From Sinimarinibacterium arenosum (GTDB taxonomy: Bacteria; Pseudomonadota; Gammaproteobacteria; Nevskiales; Nevskiaceae): DNA of 48,134 nt. Of the stretch, positions 1 to 6,675 are shown in pieces; positions within the stretch are counted from its first letter, which is position 1, and every line of letters begins with the position of its first letter. Location of the stretch: positions 1 through 48,134 of the forward strand of contig NZ_SUKF01000013.1 in the NCBI RefSeq assembly GCF_005047655.1, read 5' to 3'. The notes under the pieces were generated by a model that worked only from the letters and a program-made list of their open reading frames with translations, did no database searches and was not told the origin of the DNA. Both the position numbers and the translations under genes were made by a program.

Positions 1-303
1 CAGAGTAGGGCAGTGGGTCTACAGTTGGGTTAGTGGTCATAGGCCGCGGCACAGCAGGACGGATTGCCACGGCTCTTGTGCATTGGATCCCAAACCATTG
101 AACCGGAGTTGGCGAGGGGCATGGCCAGGATCGCCATGTTTCCGGAATCGGATTGACTGTATCGCCACCATAGCGGCGCAAGCGGTGCGGAAGTCGTACT
201 CGAGGAAGTAGTCGTCGCCAAGCTTCCCCAGTAGCACGCCAAACCACCATTTGCTTGCGAGGATTCGTCCCTTAGCGAGAGCTGCAGCAACAGGATTAGG
301 AAA
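1..303. other. Left edge, no securely supported gene
   Basis: I find no gene here that I can defend. On the minus strand, the frame of the exported protein ending at 304 stays open past its stop codon, down to a TGA near position 37. It could encode a short peptide from a GTG near 237 that includes the stretch GKLGDDYFLEYDF. A second overlapping minus frame (290-30) is rich in Ser and Thr. Neither has a convincing ribosome binding site or a family I recognise. Both could be decayed coding sequence close to the chromosome terminus. Confidence 0.3.
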
Positions 304-909
304 TCAGCCGCCAGAGGGCGGCGGTGTGCATACGTCGGGTACGGAGCCGTTGCCCTTCACGGCACAAACGGTCGGACCACCTCCGTCGCCGGGAGTAGCA
401 TCGTCGTCGTTCGGCGTCTTGTTGTCCCCGGAGCCGCCCGCCGCAACTGCAAGGGCCGCAGCGCCCAGAGCGGCCAATCCCACCTTTCCCCAATTGGCGT
501 GCCACCAGGAGTCGCCTTCGCCGCTATTCGCCAGGCCCCATGGGGACAGATCACCGCCAAGTGCAGCGCGGTTGACCAAGAGGGGAATGCCGACGGAACT
601 TACGTATGCCAACTCGGAGCGCACAAACTCCACTTGAACGATGCTCGTAGAGAACGGAAGCGCAACTTCACTCGATCGATTAAGGGCTTCTGCGCCAATG
701 TGCGCCCGAGCGCCGAGACGATCGAAACTCTCGTGGCGAACGTCCATTTGGAGACCGACAGCGGCAGGCAGCTTTTCAGGGCCACCGAAGTCCATCCGTA
801 GGTACGCGTAAGCCTGAACGGGAGCCGATAGGTCTGATGCGATGACTTGACCGGCAAAAAGAACAAACAATACCGCCGCAACTGCCGGCAGATTAAAAAA
901 CTTCCTCAT
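304..909 (-). CDS. Exported hypothetical protein (201 aa)
   Basis: I do not recognise this family. The protein starts with a clear Sec signal peptide (basic MRKFF, hydrophobic core, likely cleavage after VIAS at residue 25). A segment of about 110 residues with alternating polar and hydrophobic positions follows, compatible with a beta-rich periplasmic or surface domain. Around residues 143-158 there is an Ala/Gly/Leu-rich hydrophobic stretch, and the end is a low-complexity Gly/Asp/Pro tail with two cysteines. The start is supported by a strong Shine-Dalgarno (GGGAGG) 7 bases upstream of ATG. It stands alone, reading away from dif and the prophage. Secretion is likely; the function is unknown. 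Confidence 0.6.
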   Translation of the reverse strand: MRKFFNLPAVAAVLFVLFAGQVIASDLSAPVQAYAYLRMDFGGPEKLPAAVGLQMDVRHESFDRLGARAHIGAEALNRSSEVALPFSTSIVQVEFVRSELAYVSSVGIPLLVNRAALGGDLSPWGLANSGEGDSWWHANWGKVGLAALGAAALAVAAGGSGDNKTPNDDDATPGDGGGPTVCAVKGNGSVPDVCTPPPSGG

Positions 910-1330
910 GATGACCCTCCCAACCCATCATAATAATAGCGTCCGGTCTGACTCCGGCCGATTCCCTCAGTCGACTGCAGCCTGTCACAGCGGGCGCTTT
1001 GTGCTAACCCAGTTACGACACAATCCGAACCTCTTGCCCCCGAGAAAGCTTTCGATGGCACGGCGCGAACGCTATCACGAGGAATTTTCCTACAGCAACT
1101 ATCCGCCCGGCTAATTGCTTTTTGAGCGCTGCTATGGAATTTGCAATGACCGCACGCGTTGGGCATCGCGCCATGAAAGTTGGGCATTGGAGCTGAATGT
1201 GCGTTGAGTCGGGGACCACTCAGCTGCGGAATGCTCGCGGCCCTCTTAGGAATTACTCAGGGCGAGCGCGCCATACGTCGGCCTTCCTTACACGAGGCGC
1301 GAGCAGGGACAGGATCACACGATGGCCGGC
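910..1330. other. Intergenic region between the exported protein and attL
   Basis: About 420 bases without a supportable gene. Short frames exist on both strands but lack ribosome binding sites and recognisable protein features. The right end of the exported-protein gene carries its Shine-Dalgarno, and an AT-rich TATTATTATG upstream of it may belong to its promoter. I see no tRNA, terminator or tandem repeat here. The region lies just outside the prophage on the chromosomal side of attL. Confidence 0.4.
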
Positions 1331-1804
1331 TTACGAAGCCCAGCAAAACTCGTAGATCCTGAATTCGTTTTCTTTTGCGAAATTACGACTCAATTCTCGT
1401 ACTGCTGTCAGTGCGAGCATTGAATTGAATTGTGTAACGTAATTCATAATGTATATTGCCCGCTGATGCTCGCGGACCCCTGCCGCATCGGCCTTTGAAC
1501 TGCTGAAAAGTAGTCCGGACAGCGCCAGCGGCAGAAGTAAAGCCCCCGCACCGCTTGCTAGAAGTCGCCGCCGCCAGTGGGCGCGTTCGGCGTCCGATCT
1601 GGCAGCGGCTTCATGCGCCTCTAGTTCAGCTCGCGCCACGTCGGCGCCCATAATTTCTGCACATGCGCTTGCAAGCCAGACGGGCGGTTTTCCGCTGGCC
1701 TTAGCTCTCGTCACAATTGCGGGTTCGCATCCGAGCTGTCCGGCGAGTATCGACGGACCTCCGACTTTATTCGCTGCCTGATCAATTAGTTGACTTAGGT
1801 TCAT
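1331..1804 (-). CDS. Inovirus repressor-like protein, hybrid phage/host gene (157 aa in the lysogen)
   Basis: Residues 1-60 look like a Cro/CI-type helix-turn-helix (GGPSILAGQLGCEPAIVTRA), resembling small regulators (DUF3693-type) found in Xanthomonas filamentous phages. Residues 80-100 form a basic-flanked hydrophobic segment (WRRRLLASG onward) that could anchor it in the membrane. It is divergent from the phage operon, with two palindromes between them, which fits an RstR-like lysogeny repressor. The attL core (1444-1457) falls at residues 116-120. Residues 1-116 are therefore phage-encoded, while the last 37 residues come from chromosomal DNA left of dif. In the excised circle the same frame would continue into positions 8155-8076 and give a 144-residue protein ending in a basic tail (WIVRTVKRRLMLPSGK). 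Repressor function is inferred. Confidence 0.7.
   Translation of the reverse strand: MNLSQLIDQAANKVGGPSILAGQLGCEPAIVTRAKASGKPPVWLASACAEIMGADVARAELEAHEAAARSDAERAHWRRRLLASGAGALLLPLALSGLLFSSSKADAAGVREHQRAIYIMNYVTQFNSMLALTAVRELSRNFAKENEFRIYEFCWAS
1439..1466 (+). other. attL: left hybrid dif-like XerC/XerD site
   Basis: XerC arm GTAATTCATAA (1439-1449), spacer TGTATA (1450-1455) and a degenerate XerD arm TTGCCCGCTGA (1456-1466). The spacer is identical to E. coli dif. It shares the 14-bp core TCATAATGTATATT with attR at 8150. By the logic of dif integration the left arm is host-derived and the right arm phage-derived. Combining the outer arms gives a host dif of GTAATTCATAA, TGTATA, TTATGTTAAGT. 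The phage attP would be ATTGATCATAA, TGTATA, TTGCCCGCTGA, with an imperfect XerD arm as in other Xer-exploiting phages. Confidence 0.82.
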
Positions 1805-1822
1805 GGTTTTGCCTCTTGACGG

Positions 1823-1839
1823 TTTGACGAGTCGTCAAA
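1823..1839. promoter_or_regulatory. Operator 1 (17-bp perfect palindrome)
   Basis: Two 8-base arms, TTTGACGA and TCGTCAAA, meet around a central G. It lies just upstream of the leftward repressor-like gene and is preceded by a further half-site TTGACGG at 1816. With operator 2 it shares TTTGACG, three bases, CGTCAAA. The likely ligand is the repressor-like protein of this prophage. Confidence 0.75.
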
Positions 1840-1855
1840 TACGGTTCGCCCCGAA

Positions 1856-1872
1856 TTTGACGTTACGTCAAA
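1856..1872. promoter_or_regulatory. Operator 2 (17-bp perfect palindrome)
   Basis: Arms TTTGACGT and ACGTCAAA flank a central T, ending 10 bases before the ATG of the first rightward phage gene. Its centre is 33 bp from that of operator 1, about three helical turns, so two bound dimers would sit on the same face of the DNA and could interact. Confidence 0.75.
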
Positions 1873-1882
1873 GGGGACGACG

Positions 1883-2245
1883 ATGACGGGCAGGGCGGCG
1901 GAATTCGTGGGGGTGAGGGGACGCGATCTACGCATCGTGTTCCTTTCGACAGCGGGTCATCGCAGGGGATTCTACGCGCGCTATCGGACCCGGATGCAGC
2001 GTTGGGAGTGCCAGTTATCGGGCTATGGCATGCAGCCGCGCCGCTGGTTCTCGAGAACCCAAACTCTCGCCCTTTGTGAGTTACGCCACATCGCCAGCGT
2101 GTGGGACTGGCGCCGCGTGGTCATCGATCAGCGCATTGAATGGGACGGGGTCCGGGACACCGGCTATCTGATCGAGGGCAGGGGACAGCTGGATATGTTC
2201 CGCGACCTGCGTGATGACGGCCACGGACTGAGGGCCGCCGCATGA
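1883..2245 (+). CDS. Inovirus early protein, unknown function (120 aa)
   Basis: First rightward gene of the prophage, starting 10 bases after operator 2 with an AGGGGA Shine-Dalgarno before ATG. The protein is basic and rich in Arg and Trp (RRGFYARYRTRMQRW, DWRRVVIDQ), with no signal peptide or membrane segment. A nucleic-acid-binding or regulatory role in early phage functions is possible, but I do not recognise the family. Its stop overlaps the next start (ATGA), so translation of the two is probably coupled. Confidence 0.6.
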   Translation: MTGRAAEFVGVRGRDLRIVFLSTAGHRRGFYARYRTRMQRWECQLSGYGMQPRRWFSRTQTLALCELRHIASVWDWRRVVIDQRIEWDGVRDTGYLIEGRGQLDMFRDLRDDGHGLRAAA

Positions 2246-2331
2246 ACGGCCTCCCTCGCTACCTCGTCTACCGCGTTCTCGGCGCTCTGGCAGTCACGGC
2301 AGCATTCGCGCTGATTCGGTGGCTCTCATGA
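2242..2331 (+). CDS. Small hydrophobic phage peptide (29 aa)
   Basis: A 29-codon frame from ATG to TGA that overlaps the preceding gene by ATGA and the following gene by ATGA. The peptide (MNGLPRYLVYRVLGAL then VTAAFALIRWLS) has one hydrophobic segment of about 18 residues between basic ends, so it would be a single-span inner-membrane peptide. Small proteins of this kind are common in filamentous phages. The precise overlaps on both sides argue that it is translated. No function is assigned. Confidence 0.5.
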   Translation: MNGLPRYLVYRVLGALAVTAAFALIRWLS

Positions 2332-2669
2332 GCCGCACCAAAGTCATCGAACGTGTGCGCGAGCCTGAGCCGGGCCGCTGGCTGGTGATTCAGGAGGATC
2401 ACGAGGAGTGGGAAAGCCAGTACGGCTATCACTGGCGCCATGTCCGGACCTGGGTCGGCATGCTCGCGTCATCGGTTGATGATTCCCGGCTTTCGATTAT
2501 TGCCAATCGCTGCCTGCGAGGCGTGCTGGACGAGCGTCGGGCAGAGGATCAGGCGTCGCATATGCGGCAGGTCCGGGCAGCAGAACGTCAGAGCGTCGCT
2601 TCGATGCTGGCACGGCGCACGCTCGCTAACCCCGACGATCCGTTTGCCGCAATGCGGGGTTTGGCGTGA
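2328..2669 (+). CDS. Inovirus early protein, unknown function (113 aa)
   Basis: I chose the ATG at 2328 because it overlaps the stop of the 29-residue peptide (ATGA). A GTG at 2319 is an alternative. The protein is soluble, highly charged and Arg-rich in its C-terminal half (ERRAEDQASHMRQVRAAE), probably largely helical there. It precedes the replication initiator and overlaps it (TGATG), which suggests a role in or near replication. I do not recognise the family. Confidence 0.6.
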   Translation: MSRTKVIERVREPEPGRWLVIQEDHEEWESQYGYHWRHVRTWVGMLASSVDDSRLSIIANRCLRGVLDERRAEDQASHMRQVRAAERQSVASMLARRTLANPDDPFAAMRGLA

Positions 2670-3607
2670 TGGCCGCGCGAGCGAGCGAAGCGAGCCGCGA
2701 GGGCAGCGCGCCTGGGCTTGTCTCTTGTACAACAAATGTCCCGCGCGTTCTCCCGAGCGAGTCAGAGCTGGTCATCGACACGTCGCGGACGAAGCTGACA
2801 CGGATGCAACGTGCATTGATGCACGCGGCGAGCCTCCATGAAGCGGCAATTGTTGAACAGTTCGGCCGATGTACTCCGATCATGGTCACAGCGACCCTGC
2901 GCGAGGACGTGGCACCGTTGCAGGCTGACGCCAGTACGCCCGTAAAGCTGGCGCGTAAATGGTTTGAACGGCAGGTGAAGCACTATCCCAAGGCGGAACG
3001 GCCCCGTTTTCGGTTTGTGCGTGTGGCAGAACTGACGAAGCGGGGCAGGCTGCACTATCACTTCGTGTTTTTCCTGCCTCCGGGGATGCGCTTGCCGATG
3101 TGGGACAAGTGCGGATGGTGGCGGCACGGCATGACCCGCATGGAGTGGTGTCGCGGCGCCAGTGTCGGTTACGTCGCCAAGTATCTCAGCAAGGCCACCA
3201 ACGGTCGGCCAATGCCGAAGGGTTTGCGCATGCACGCCACGGGTGGCCTGACCCGCGACGAAGCCAGCGCGAAGCGATACCACATGGCGCCGACCTGGGT
3301 CCGTGAGTACTTCAGCAAGGAAGAACAGCCGCGCCCGATGCAGGGCGGTGGTTGGTGGTCCCGAATCAATGGCTACATCCAGACATCACCCTATTTCGTG
3401 AAGTCCACGACGGCTGGTCGCGTCGTCGTGGGCGTCTACAAGTGGTACCGCGATCAGCTCTCCATCAAATCGACTCAAGAGGATTCCCAAAATGCAACAG
3501 ATGACACTCACGACGCATGTCTTCGGTATCTCAGCCGGTACGTTCTCGGACAAGGACACGAAGGAGGACCGCGAGTACTGCTCGGTACACATGGCTCAGC
3601 CGCTTGA
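2669..3607 (+). CDS. Rolling-circle replication initiator, HUH endonuclease (312 aa)
   Basis: Replication protein that would nick the double-stranded phage form at the plus origin and prime rolling-circle synthesis from the free 3' end. The metal-binding HUH motif is GRLHYHFVFF (His129 and His131). The nucleophile motif is GYVAKYLSKA, with Tyr168 and the following lysines; one catalytic-type tyrosine motif suggests a single-tyrosine (Y1) enzyme. A weak motif I lies around residues 70-77 (PIMVTATL). The ATG at 2669 overlaps the preceding stop; a GTG at 2666 is an alternative. The C-terminus shares 116 bases with the ssDNA-binding protein gene in another frame. The family match rests on motifs and phage context. 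Confidence 0.88.
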   Translation: MAARASEASREGSAPGLVSCTTNVPRVLPSESELVIDTSRTKLTRMQRALMHAASLHEAAIVEQFGRCTPIMVTATLREDVAPLQADASTPVKLARKWFERQVKHYPKAERPRFRFVRVAELTKRGRLHYHFVFFLPPGMRLPMWDKCGWWRHGMTRMEWCRGASVGYVAKYLSKATNGRPMPKGLRMHATGGLTRDEASAKRYHMAPTWVREYFSKEEQPRPMQGGGWWSRINGYIQTSPYFVKSTTAGRVVVGVYKWYRDQLSIKSTQEDSQNATDDTHDACLRYLSRYVLGQGHEGGPRVLLGTHGSAA

Positions 3608-3803
3608 AGGCGAGAAGGCCATCGGCTTTCGCAGCGACAAGGTCGGGGCAGAACCCGCAGTGTGGGACCAGCTCAAGGCGGCGAAGCTGCCGGCGCTGTG
3701 TGAACTCAACGTGAAGTTGACCCCGACGACGCTGGCCAGCGGTGCCGTCAGCTTCAAGATGCGCATCACCAGCGCGAAGGTCCGCCCGGGCGGTGCAACG
3801 TGA
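3492..3803 (+). CDS. Inovirus single-stranded DNA-binding protein (103 aa)
   Basis: The position after rep, the size and the beta-rich pattern fit the gene V-type protein of filamentous phages. This protein coats nascent plus strands, switches replication to virion production and delivers DNA to the assembly site. The chain ends in a Lys/Arg-containing strand (VSFKMRITSAKVRPGG). The ATG follows a GAGGAT Shine-Dalgarno, and the gene begins 116 bases inside rep in another frame. Its stop overlaps the next start (GTGA). The assignment rests on gene order and size more than on diagnostic residues. Confidence 0.75.
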   Translation: MQQMTLTTHVFGISAGTFSDKDTKEDREYCSVHMAQPLEGEKAIGFRSDKVGAEPAVWDQLKAAKLPALCELNVKLTPTTLASGAVSFKMRITSAKVRPGGAT

Positions 3804-3994
3804 GCCGCGAACAATTCCACGTAGACGTGGAACGCAGCGGCGAAGGCGTGCGCGTTGATCTGATCACGCCGGATGGTGAATTGTTGACGGTGGGTCAGAT
3901 CGACAACCCGGCACAGGTCATGGGCTTTGCGGTCATGTTCGGATCGATGATGTCCGCAATGATCACGCAGGCCATTTTTGAGGTCCGCGGCTGA
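3800..3994 (+). CDS. Small phage protein (64 aa)
   Basis: Starts at a GTG overlapping the stop of the ssDNA-binding protein gene. The first 35 residues are acidic and polar. The last 25 contain a Met-rich hydrophobic stretch (AQVMGFAVMFGSMMSAMITQ) that may be a membrane segment or a buried helix. The stop overlaps the next ATG (TGATG). I do not recognise the family. The location between replication and coat genes is where filamentous phages keep small regulatory or minor coat proteins. Confidence 0.55.
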   Translation: MSREQFHVDVERSGEGVRVDLITPDGELLTVGQIDNPAQVMGFAVMFGSMMSAMITQAIFEVRG

Positions 3995-4281
3995 TGGCCT
4001 CGGCGTATCTCTTTCAGTGTGCAGGCGCTGACGGCGTCGTCATCGCGAACACAGCCGGCTCGCTGGGAGGCAATGACGGACGAGGCGTACCGCATTGCCC
4101 GAGTGGCGGCACCTGGACGCTGATCGAGTACGCCGAACCGGCGCAAGCCTTCAATCCGGCAGATCTCGATCCAGCGATTCTGGCGGAGGCCTTCGGCGCC
4201 GGTCTGGTCGTTGTCGGCACCGGCATGGTCATCGCCTGGGCGATCAAGGCTGTCATCCGGCAGGTGCGCGGATCGTTTTGA
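3994..4281 (+). CDS. Small membrane protein, possible minor coat (95 aa)
   Basis: Begins at an ATG overlapping the preceding stop. Residues 1-60 form a soluble domain with two cysteines. A strong hydrophobic segment follows (FGAGLVVVGTGMVIAWAIKA), then a short basic tail (IRQVRGSF). This layout, polar N-terminus, single span and basic C-terminus, is that of filamentous phage coat-type proteins, whose basic end contacts DNA. It sits immediately upstream of the major coat gene and its leader hairpin. The minor coat role is inferred. Confidence 0.6.
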   Translation: MASAYLFQCAGADGVVIANTAGSLGGNDGRGVPHCPSGGTWTLIEYAEPAQAFNPADLDPAILAEAFGAGLVVVGTGMVIAWAIKAVIRQVRGSF

Positions 4282-4285
4282 TTTG

Positions 4286-4320
4286 CCGGCAGTGCACTAC
4301 CCCCCGAGGTGTGCTGCCGG
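4286..4320. promoter_or_regulatory. Hairpin in the leader of the coat protein gene
   Basis: Seven-base arms CCGGCAG and CTGCCGG enclose a loop of 21 bases in the 81-base gap between the membrane protein and major coat genes. There is no long T run, only TTCCTTT, so it may be a weak terminator or attenuator separating early from coat transcription. A role in the phage replication origin or packaging signal, which are structured in filamentous phages, is also possible. Confidence 0.45.
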
Positions 4321-4362
4321 TTCCTTTAAGTTCGGGGGAAGTGACCGTCGGGAGACGTCCAC

Positions 4363-4593
4363 ATGAAGTACGCAAACGTTGCTAAGAAGTACGGTGTTCG
4401 CCTGGGCACCGCTGTTGCTGCCTCGGCTGCAACCGTTCCGGCTTTCGCCGTGACGGATTACAGCTCCCTGACCACTGCCGTCGACTGGGCCGATGTTGGC
4501 ACCGCTCTGCTGGCCGTGGGCGTCGCGATCATCGGCATCGTGGTCGTGATGAAGGGCATCAAGATGATCGTGCGGGCCGTCAAGGGCGCGTGA
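4363..4593 (+). CDS. Major coat protein precursor (pVIII-like, 76 aa)
   Basis: Forms the helical sheath of the filamentous virion. A 29-residue signal peptide (basic KYAKK region, Ala-rich core, cleavage after VPAFA) precedes a mature chain of 47 residues. The mature chain has the three-part coat layout: an acidic amphipathic N-terminus (TDYSSLTTAVDWAD), a hydrophobic span (LLAVGVAIIGIVVV) and a basic DNA-facing end (KGIKMIVRAVKGA). The size and layout match the known pVIII family. It is preceded by a GGGAGA Shine-Dalgarno and the leader hairpin, suggesting its own high-level expression. Confidence 0.92.
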   Translation: MKYANVAKKYGVRLGTAVAASAATVPAFAVTDYSSLTTAVDWADVGTALLAVGVAIIGIVVVMKGIKMIVRAVKGA

Positions 4594-4643
4594 TCGGTAG
4601 GGGCGGGGGAAACCTCGCCCCTCTCTTTTTGGGAGGCACTTCG

Positions 4644-4823
4644 ATGAGCGAATACCAATTTAAGGCTGCAAGGCTGGAAACAATGAGGGAGTTGGTGCAG
4701 GCCTACCGCGACATGGGCGACGACGACAGCGCAGACGAAATAGAGGACGAGATTGCAGAAATCGAAGCAGAGCTTGAAGCGGAATTCGGAGATTGTGACG
4801 GCGACGACGACGAAGGGCTTTGA
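4644..4823 (+). CDS. Small acidic phage protein (59 aa)
   Basis: The ATG at 4644 follows a strong GGGAGG Shine-Dalgarno. The protein is helical and extremely acidic (DDDSADEIEDEIAEIEAELE then many Asp and Glu), with no signal or membrane segment. I recognise no family. Its charge could let it mimic DNA or bind a basic partner such as the coat tails or the ssDNA-binding protein. The position between major coat and adsorption protein genes suggests a structural or assembly role. Confidence 0.6.
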   Translation: MSEYQFKAARLETMRELVQAYRDMGDDDSADEIEDEIAEIEAELEAEFGDCDGDDDEGL

Positions 4824-4824
4824 C

Positions 4825-4899
4825 GTGGACCAGTTCTACTACTTCGCGTTCTTCTGCTACGGCGGGATGGTCGCTGCCTACTTCTTCCGGGGCCTGTGA
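4825..4899 (+). CDS. Tiny hydrophobic coat-like protein (24 aa)
   Basis: A 24-codon frame from GTG to TGA, almost entirely hydrophobic and aromatic (DQFYYFAFFCYGGMVAAYFF). It begins one base after the preceding stop and overlaps the next start (TGATG). Filamentous phages carry minor tip proteins of about 30 residues (pVII and pIX) with this character, usually next to the coat genes. Size, composition and overlaps support translation. Identity as a tip protein is inferred. Confidence 0.55.
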   Translation: MDQFYYFAFFCYGGMVAAYFFRGL

Positions 4900-6371
4900 T
4901 GCGTGATTTTCGCGCCGCGTTTTGGTTCTTGGTTGGAGTCGTTGGCGTCTCGCTGTTCGCCGTCTCGATGGACTCGTGGGCTGCGACGACCGGTGACAGC
5001 TATCTGTGGTATCGGAACCCTGACGGCAGTTGGGCGCGAACTCCTTCGGTAACGGGAACTCCTGCTAAAAATTTTAAGTGGCCCATTGGACGACAGGTCC
5101 AATTGAAGCCCGGTGGCGGCGTAGAGGTCGTCAGTGATCGGAAGCTACCTTTGCCGATGCGCGAGGCGCGGTCAGTCGGTGTTCTAGAACGTGTCGGGAT
5201 TTCGAGGGTCGTCGCTAATCCTTTGCTGCGACGCGCTGCGCGCCTGTTGGGTCCGGCTGCGGTTGCGTTTGAGGTCGTTCACTGGCTCGCCCAAGACGAT
5301 ATTGAATTCAATCAGGATGCGGCGGACTGGCAACGTAAAACGGTCACGCCTCAGTACACCGACCCGAACTGGGTGGATCTGAACAACGTCCCGAACTTTG
5401 TAGGCGCGACGGGTCAGGCGGTATGCGATGAGCGAGCGTTCCGCGTCGGCGGTACTTCTTATCAATATGGGCTGGTTTTTGTGTACACCAGCCCGACTCG
5501 TGGCAACTGCTATAAGCGCAGCTCGACGGGTCAGGTGACGACCACGGTGATGGCGCAGCCGCAATATGGTGGTTCGACAACCTATTTGACCGAGTTCGAT
5601 GACGTCACTGACGAGCAGATGGAAACCGCGCTCAACGCGATGCCGGACGAGGATCTTGCTTCTGCCCTCGATACTCACATCGGCGATTCCAGATTGCCGG
5701 TTGATCTGCCGTCTGATACGCCGCTCGTGTTCGTTCCTGCGGACGCAGTTGTCTATGCAAATCCGATCACGTCGACCAGCACGACGACGTATCCGGACGG
5801 TACGTCTCTGACGACGACGAAGGTATCCGAACAGAAGGCCGATATCTCTGCATCGTCGACTACCGTTTCAGAGTCCCATGTCACCACGACGGTGACGAAC
5901 ACCACGACGACGACGGTCAGGAATCAGGACAACGAAGTCGTTTCGCAGACCACAGAGGAAACCCCTGTAACTCCTGACCCTGCGCCAGATCCGTCCCCGG
6001 AGCCGTTCCCGACGCCATATCCGACACCCGTGCCGACGCCTGCGCCGTCAGGTGTGCCTACTCCCGAGCCGTCATACGCTCCGCCTCCTGATGCGTCGTT
6101 GCCGGCTATTCCGTCTGCGCCTTCGTTCGCTGAATCGACGCAAGCTTTTCTCGGTCGCGTCTCGGCTTCTCCGATCGGTTCCATGTTCTCGGGTCTTGCT
6201 GCTGCGATTCCGAGCGGGGGAGAGTGCCCGACCGCATCTTTCGATGCACTCGGTCAGACCTTCGTGATCGATGCACAGTGTCCCGTTCTAGAAGCTGCGC
6301 GCGGTGTCCTGGGCATCGTGATGCTGTTCGTCTACGCCCTCGGCGCAATCGTACTTTTCGGTAAGGCCTGA
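4899..6371 (+). CDS. Adsorption protein (pIII-like, 490 aa)
   Basis: Tip protein that binds the pilus and inner receptor on entry and caps the virion on release. The ATG at 4899 overlaps the preceding stop. A signal peptide (MRDFRAAFWFLVGVVGVSLF, cleavage near SWAA) leads a receptor-binding region of about 260 residues. A Thr-rich stretch follows near residues 295-350, then a Pro-rich linker of PT/PD/PE repeats near residues 360-405. The C-terminal domain has paired cysteines (GGECPTAS, DAQCPVLE) and a membrane anchor (LGIVMLFVYALGAIVLF) at the very end. This N-domain, linker and anchored C-domain order is typical of pIII. The sequence of the binding region is phage-specific. Confidence 0.88.
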   Translation: MRDFRAAFWFLVGVVGVSLFAVSMDSWAATTGDSYLWYRNPDGSWARTPSVTGTPAKNFKWPIGRQVQLKPGGGVEVVSDRKLPLPMREARSVGVLERVGISRVVANPLLRRAARLLGPAAVAFEVVHWLAQDDIEFNQDAADWQRKTVTPQYTDPNWVDLNNVPNFVGATGQAVCDERAFRVGGTSYQYGLVFVYTSPTRGNCYKRSSTGQVTTTVMAQPQYGGSTTYLTEFDDVTDEQMETALNAMPDEDLASALDTHIGDSRLPVDLPSDTPLVFVPADAVVYANPITSTSTTTYPDGTSLTTTKVSEQKADISASSTTVSESHVTTTVTNTTTTTVRNQDNEVVSQTTEETPVTPDPAPDPSPEPFPTPYPTPVPTPAPSGVPTPEPSYAPPPDASLPAIPSAPSFAESTQAFLGRVSASPIGSMFSGLAAAIPSGGECPTASFDALGQTFVIDAQCPVLEAARGVLGIVMLFVYALGAIVLFGKA

Positions 6372-6373
6372 TC

Positions 6374-6673
6374 ATGACCGCATTGTTTGAATGGCTCGGC
6401 AATCTCATCGTTTCCGCGCTGTCGTGGCTGCTGGACGTATTCCTCTACGTCCCGCGTCAGGTCTACGCGCTGTTGATGGACGGACTTGCCACAGTGATTG
6501 AAGCCTTGCCGGCGCCCGCTGCGGGGTCTGCGTTCGTCACCTATGCGGCGTCGTTGCCATCGGGCATGGGTTATCTCTCCGACGTGTTTCAAGTGCCTGC
6601 CGGCGTCTCGATGTTGGCGGGGGCACTGGCGCTGCGCTTTCTGCTTCGCCGCATTCCGTTCATCGGGGGCTAA
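6374..6673 (+). CDS. Minor coat protein, pVI-like (DUF2523-type, 99 aa)
   Basis: A small, very hydrophobic protein with probably three membrane spans (residues 5-25, around 52-65 and 75-93) and a basic end (LRFLLRRIPFIGG). It lies between the adsorption protein and Zot genes, the standard place for the pVI-like protein that caps the virion together with pIII. It starts two bases after the pIII stop. No signal peptide is expected for this family. The identification rests on position, size and topology. Confidence 0.8.
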   Translation: MTALFEWLGNLIVSALSWLLDVFLYVPRQVYALLMDGLATVIEALPAPAAGSAFVTYAASLPSGMGYLSDVFQVPAGVSMLAGALALRFLLRRIPFIGG

Positions 6674-6675
6674 TC

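Noticed and set aside
5184-5678. 164-codon minus-strand frame within the adsorption protein gene
   Set aside because: Shadow of the phage pIII-like gene with no ribosome binding site and Arg-rich composition.
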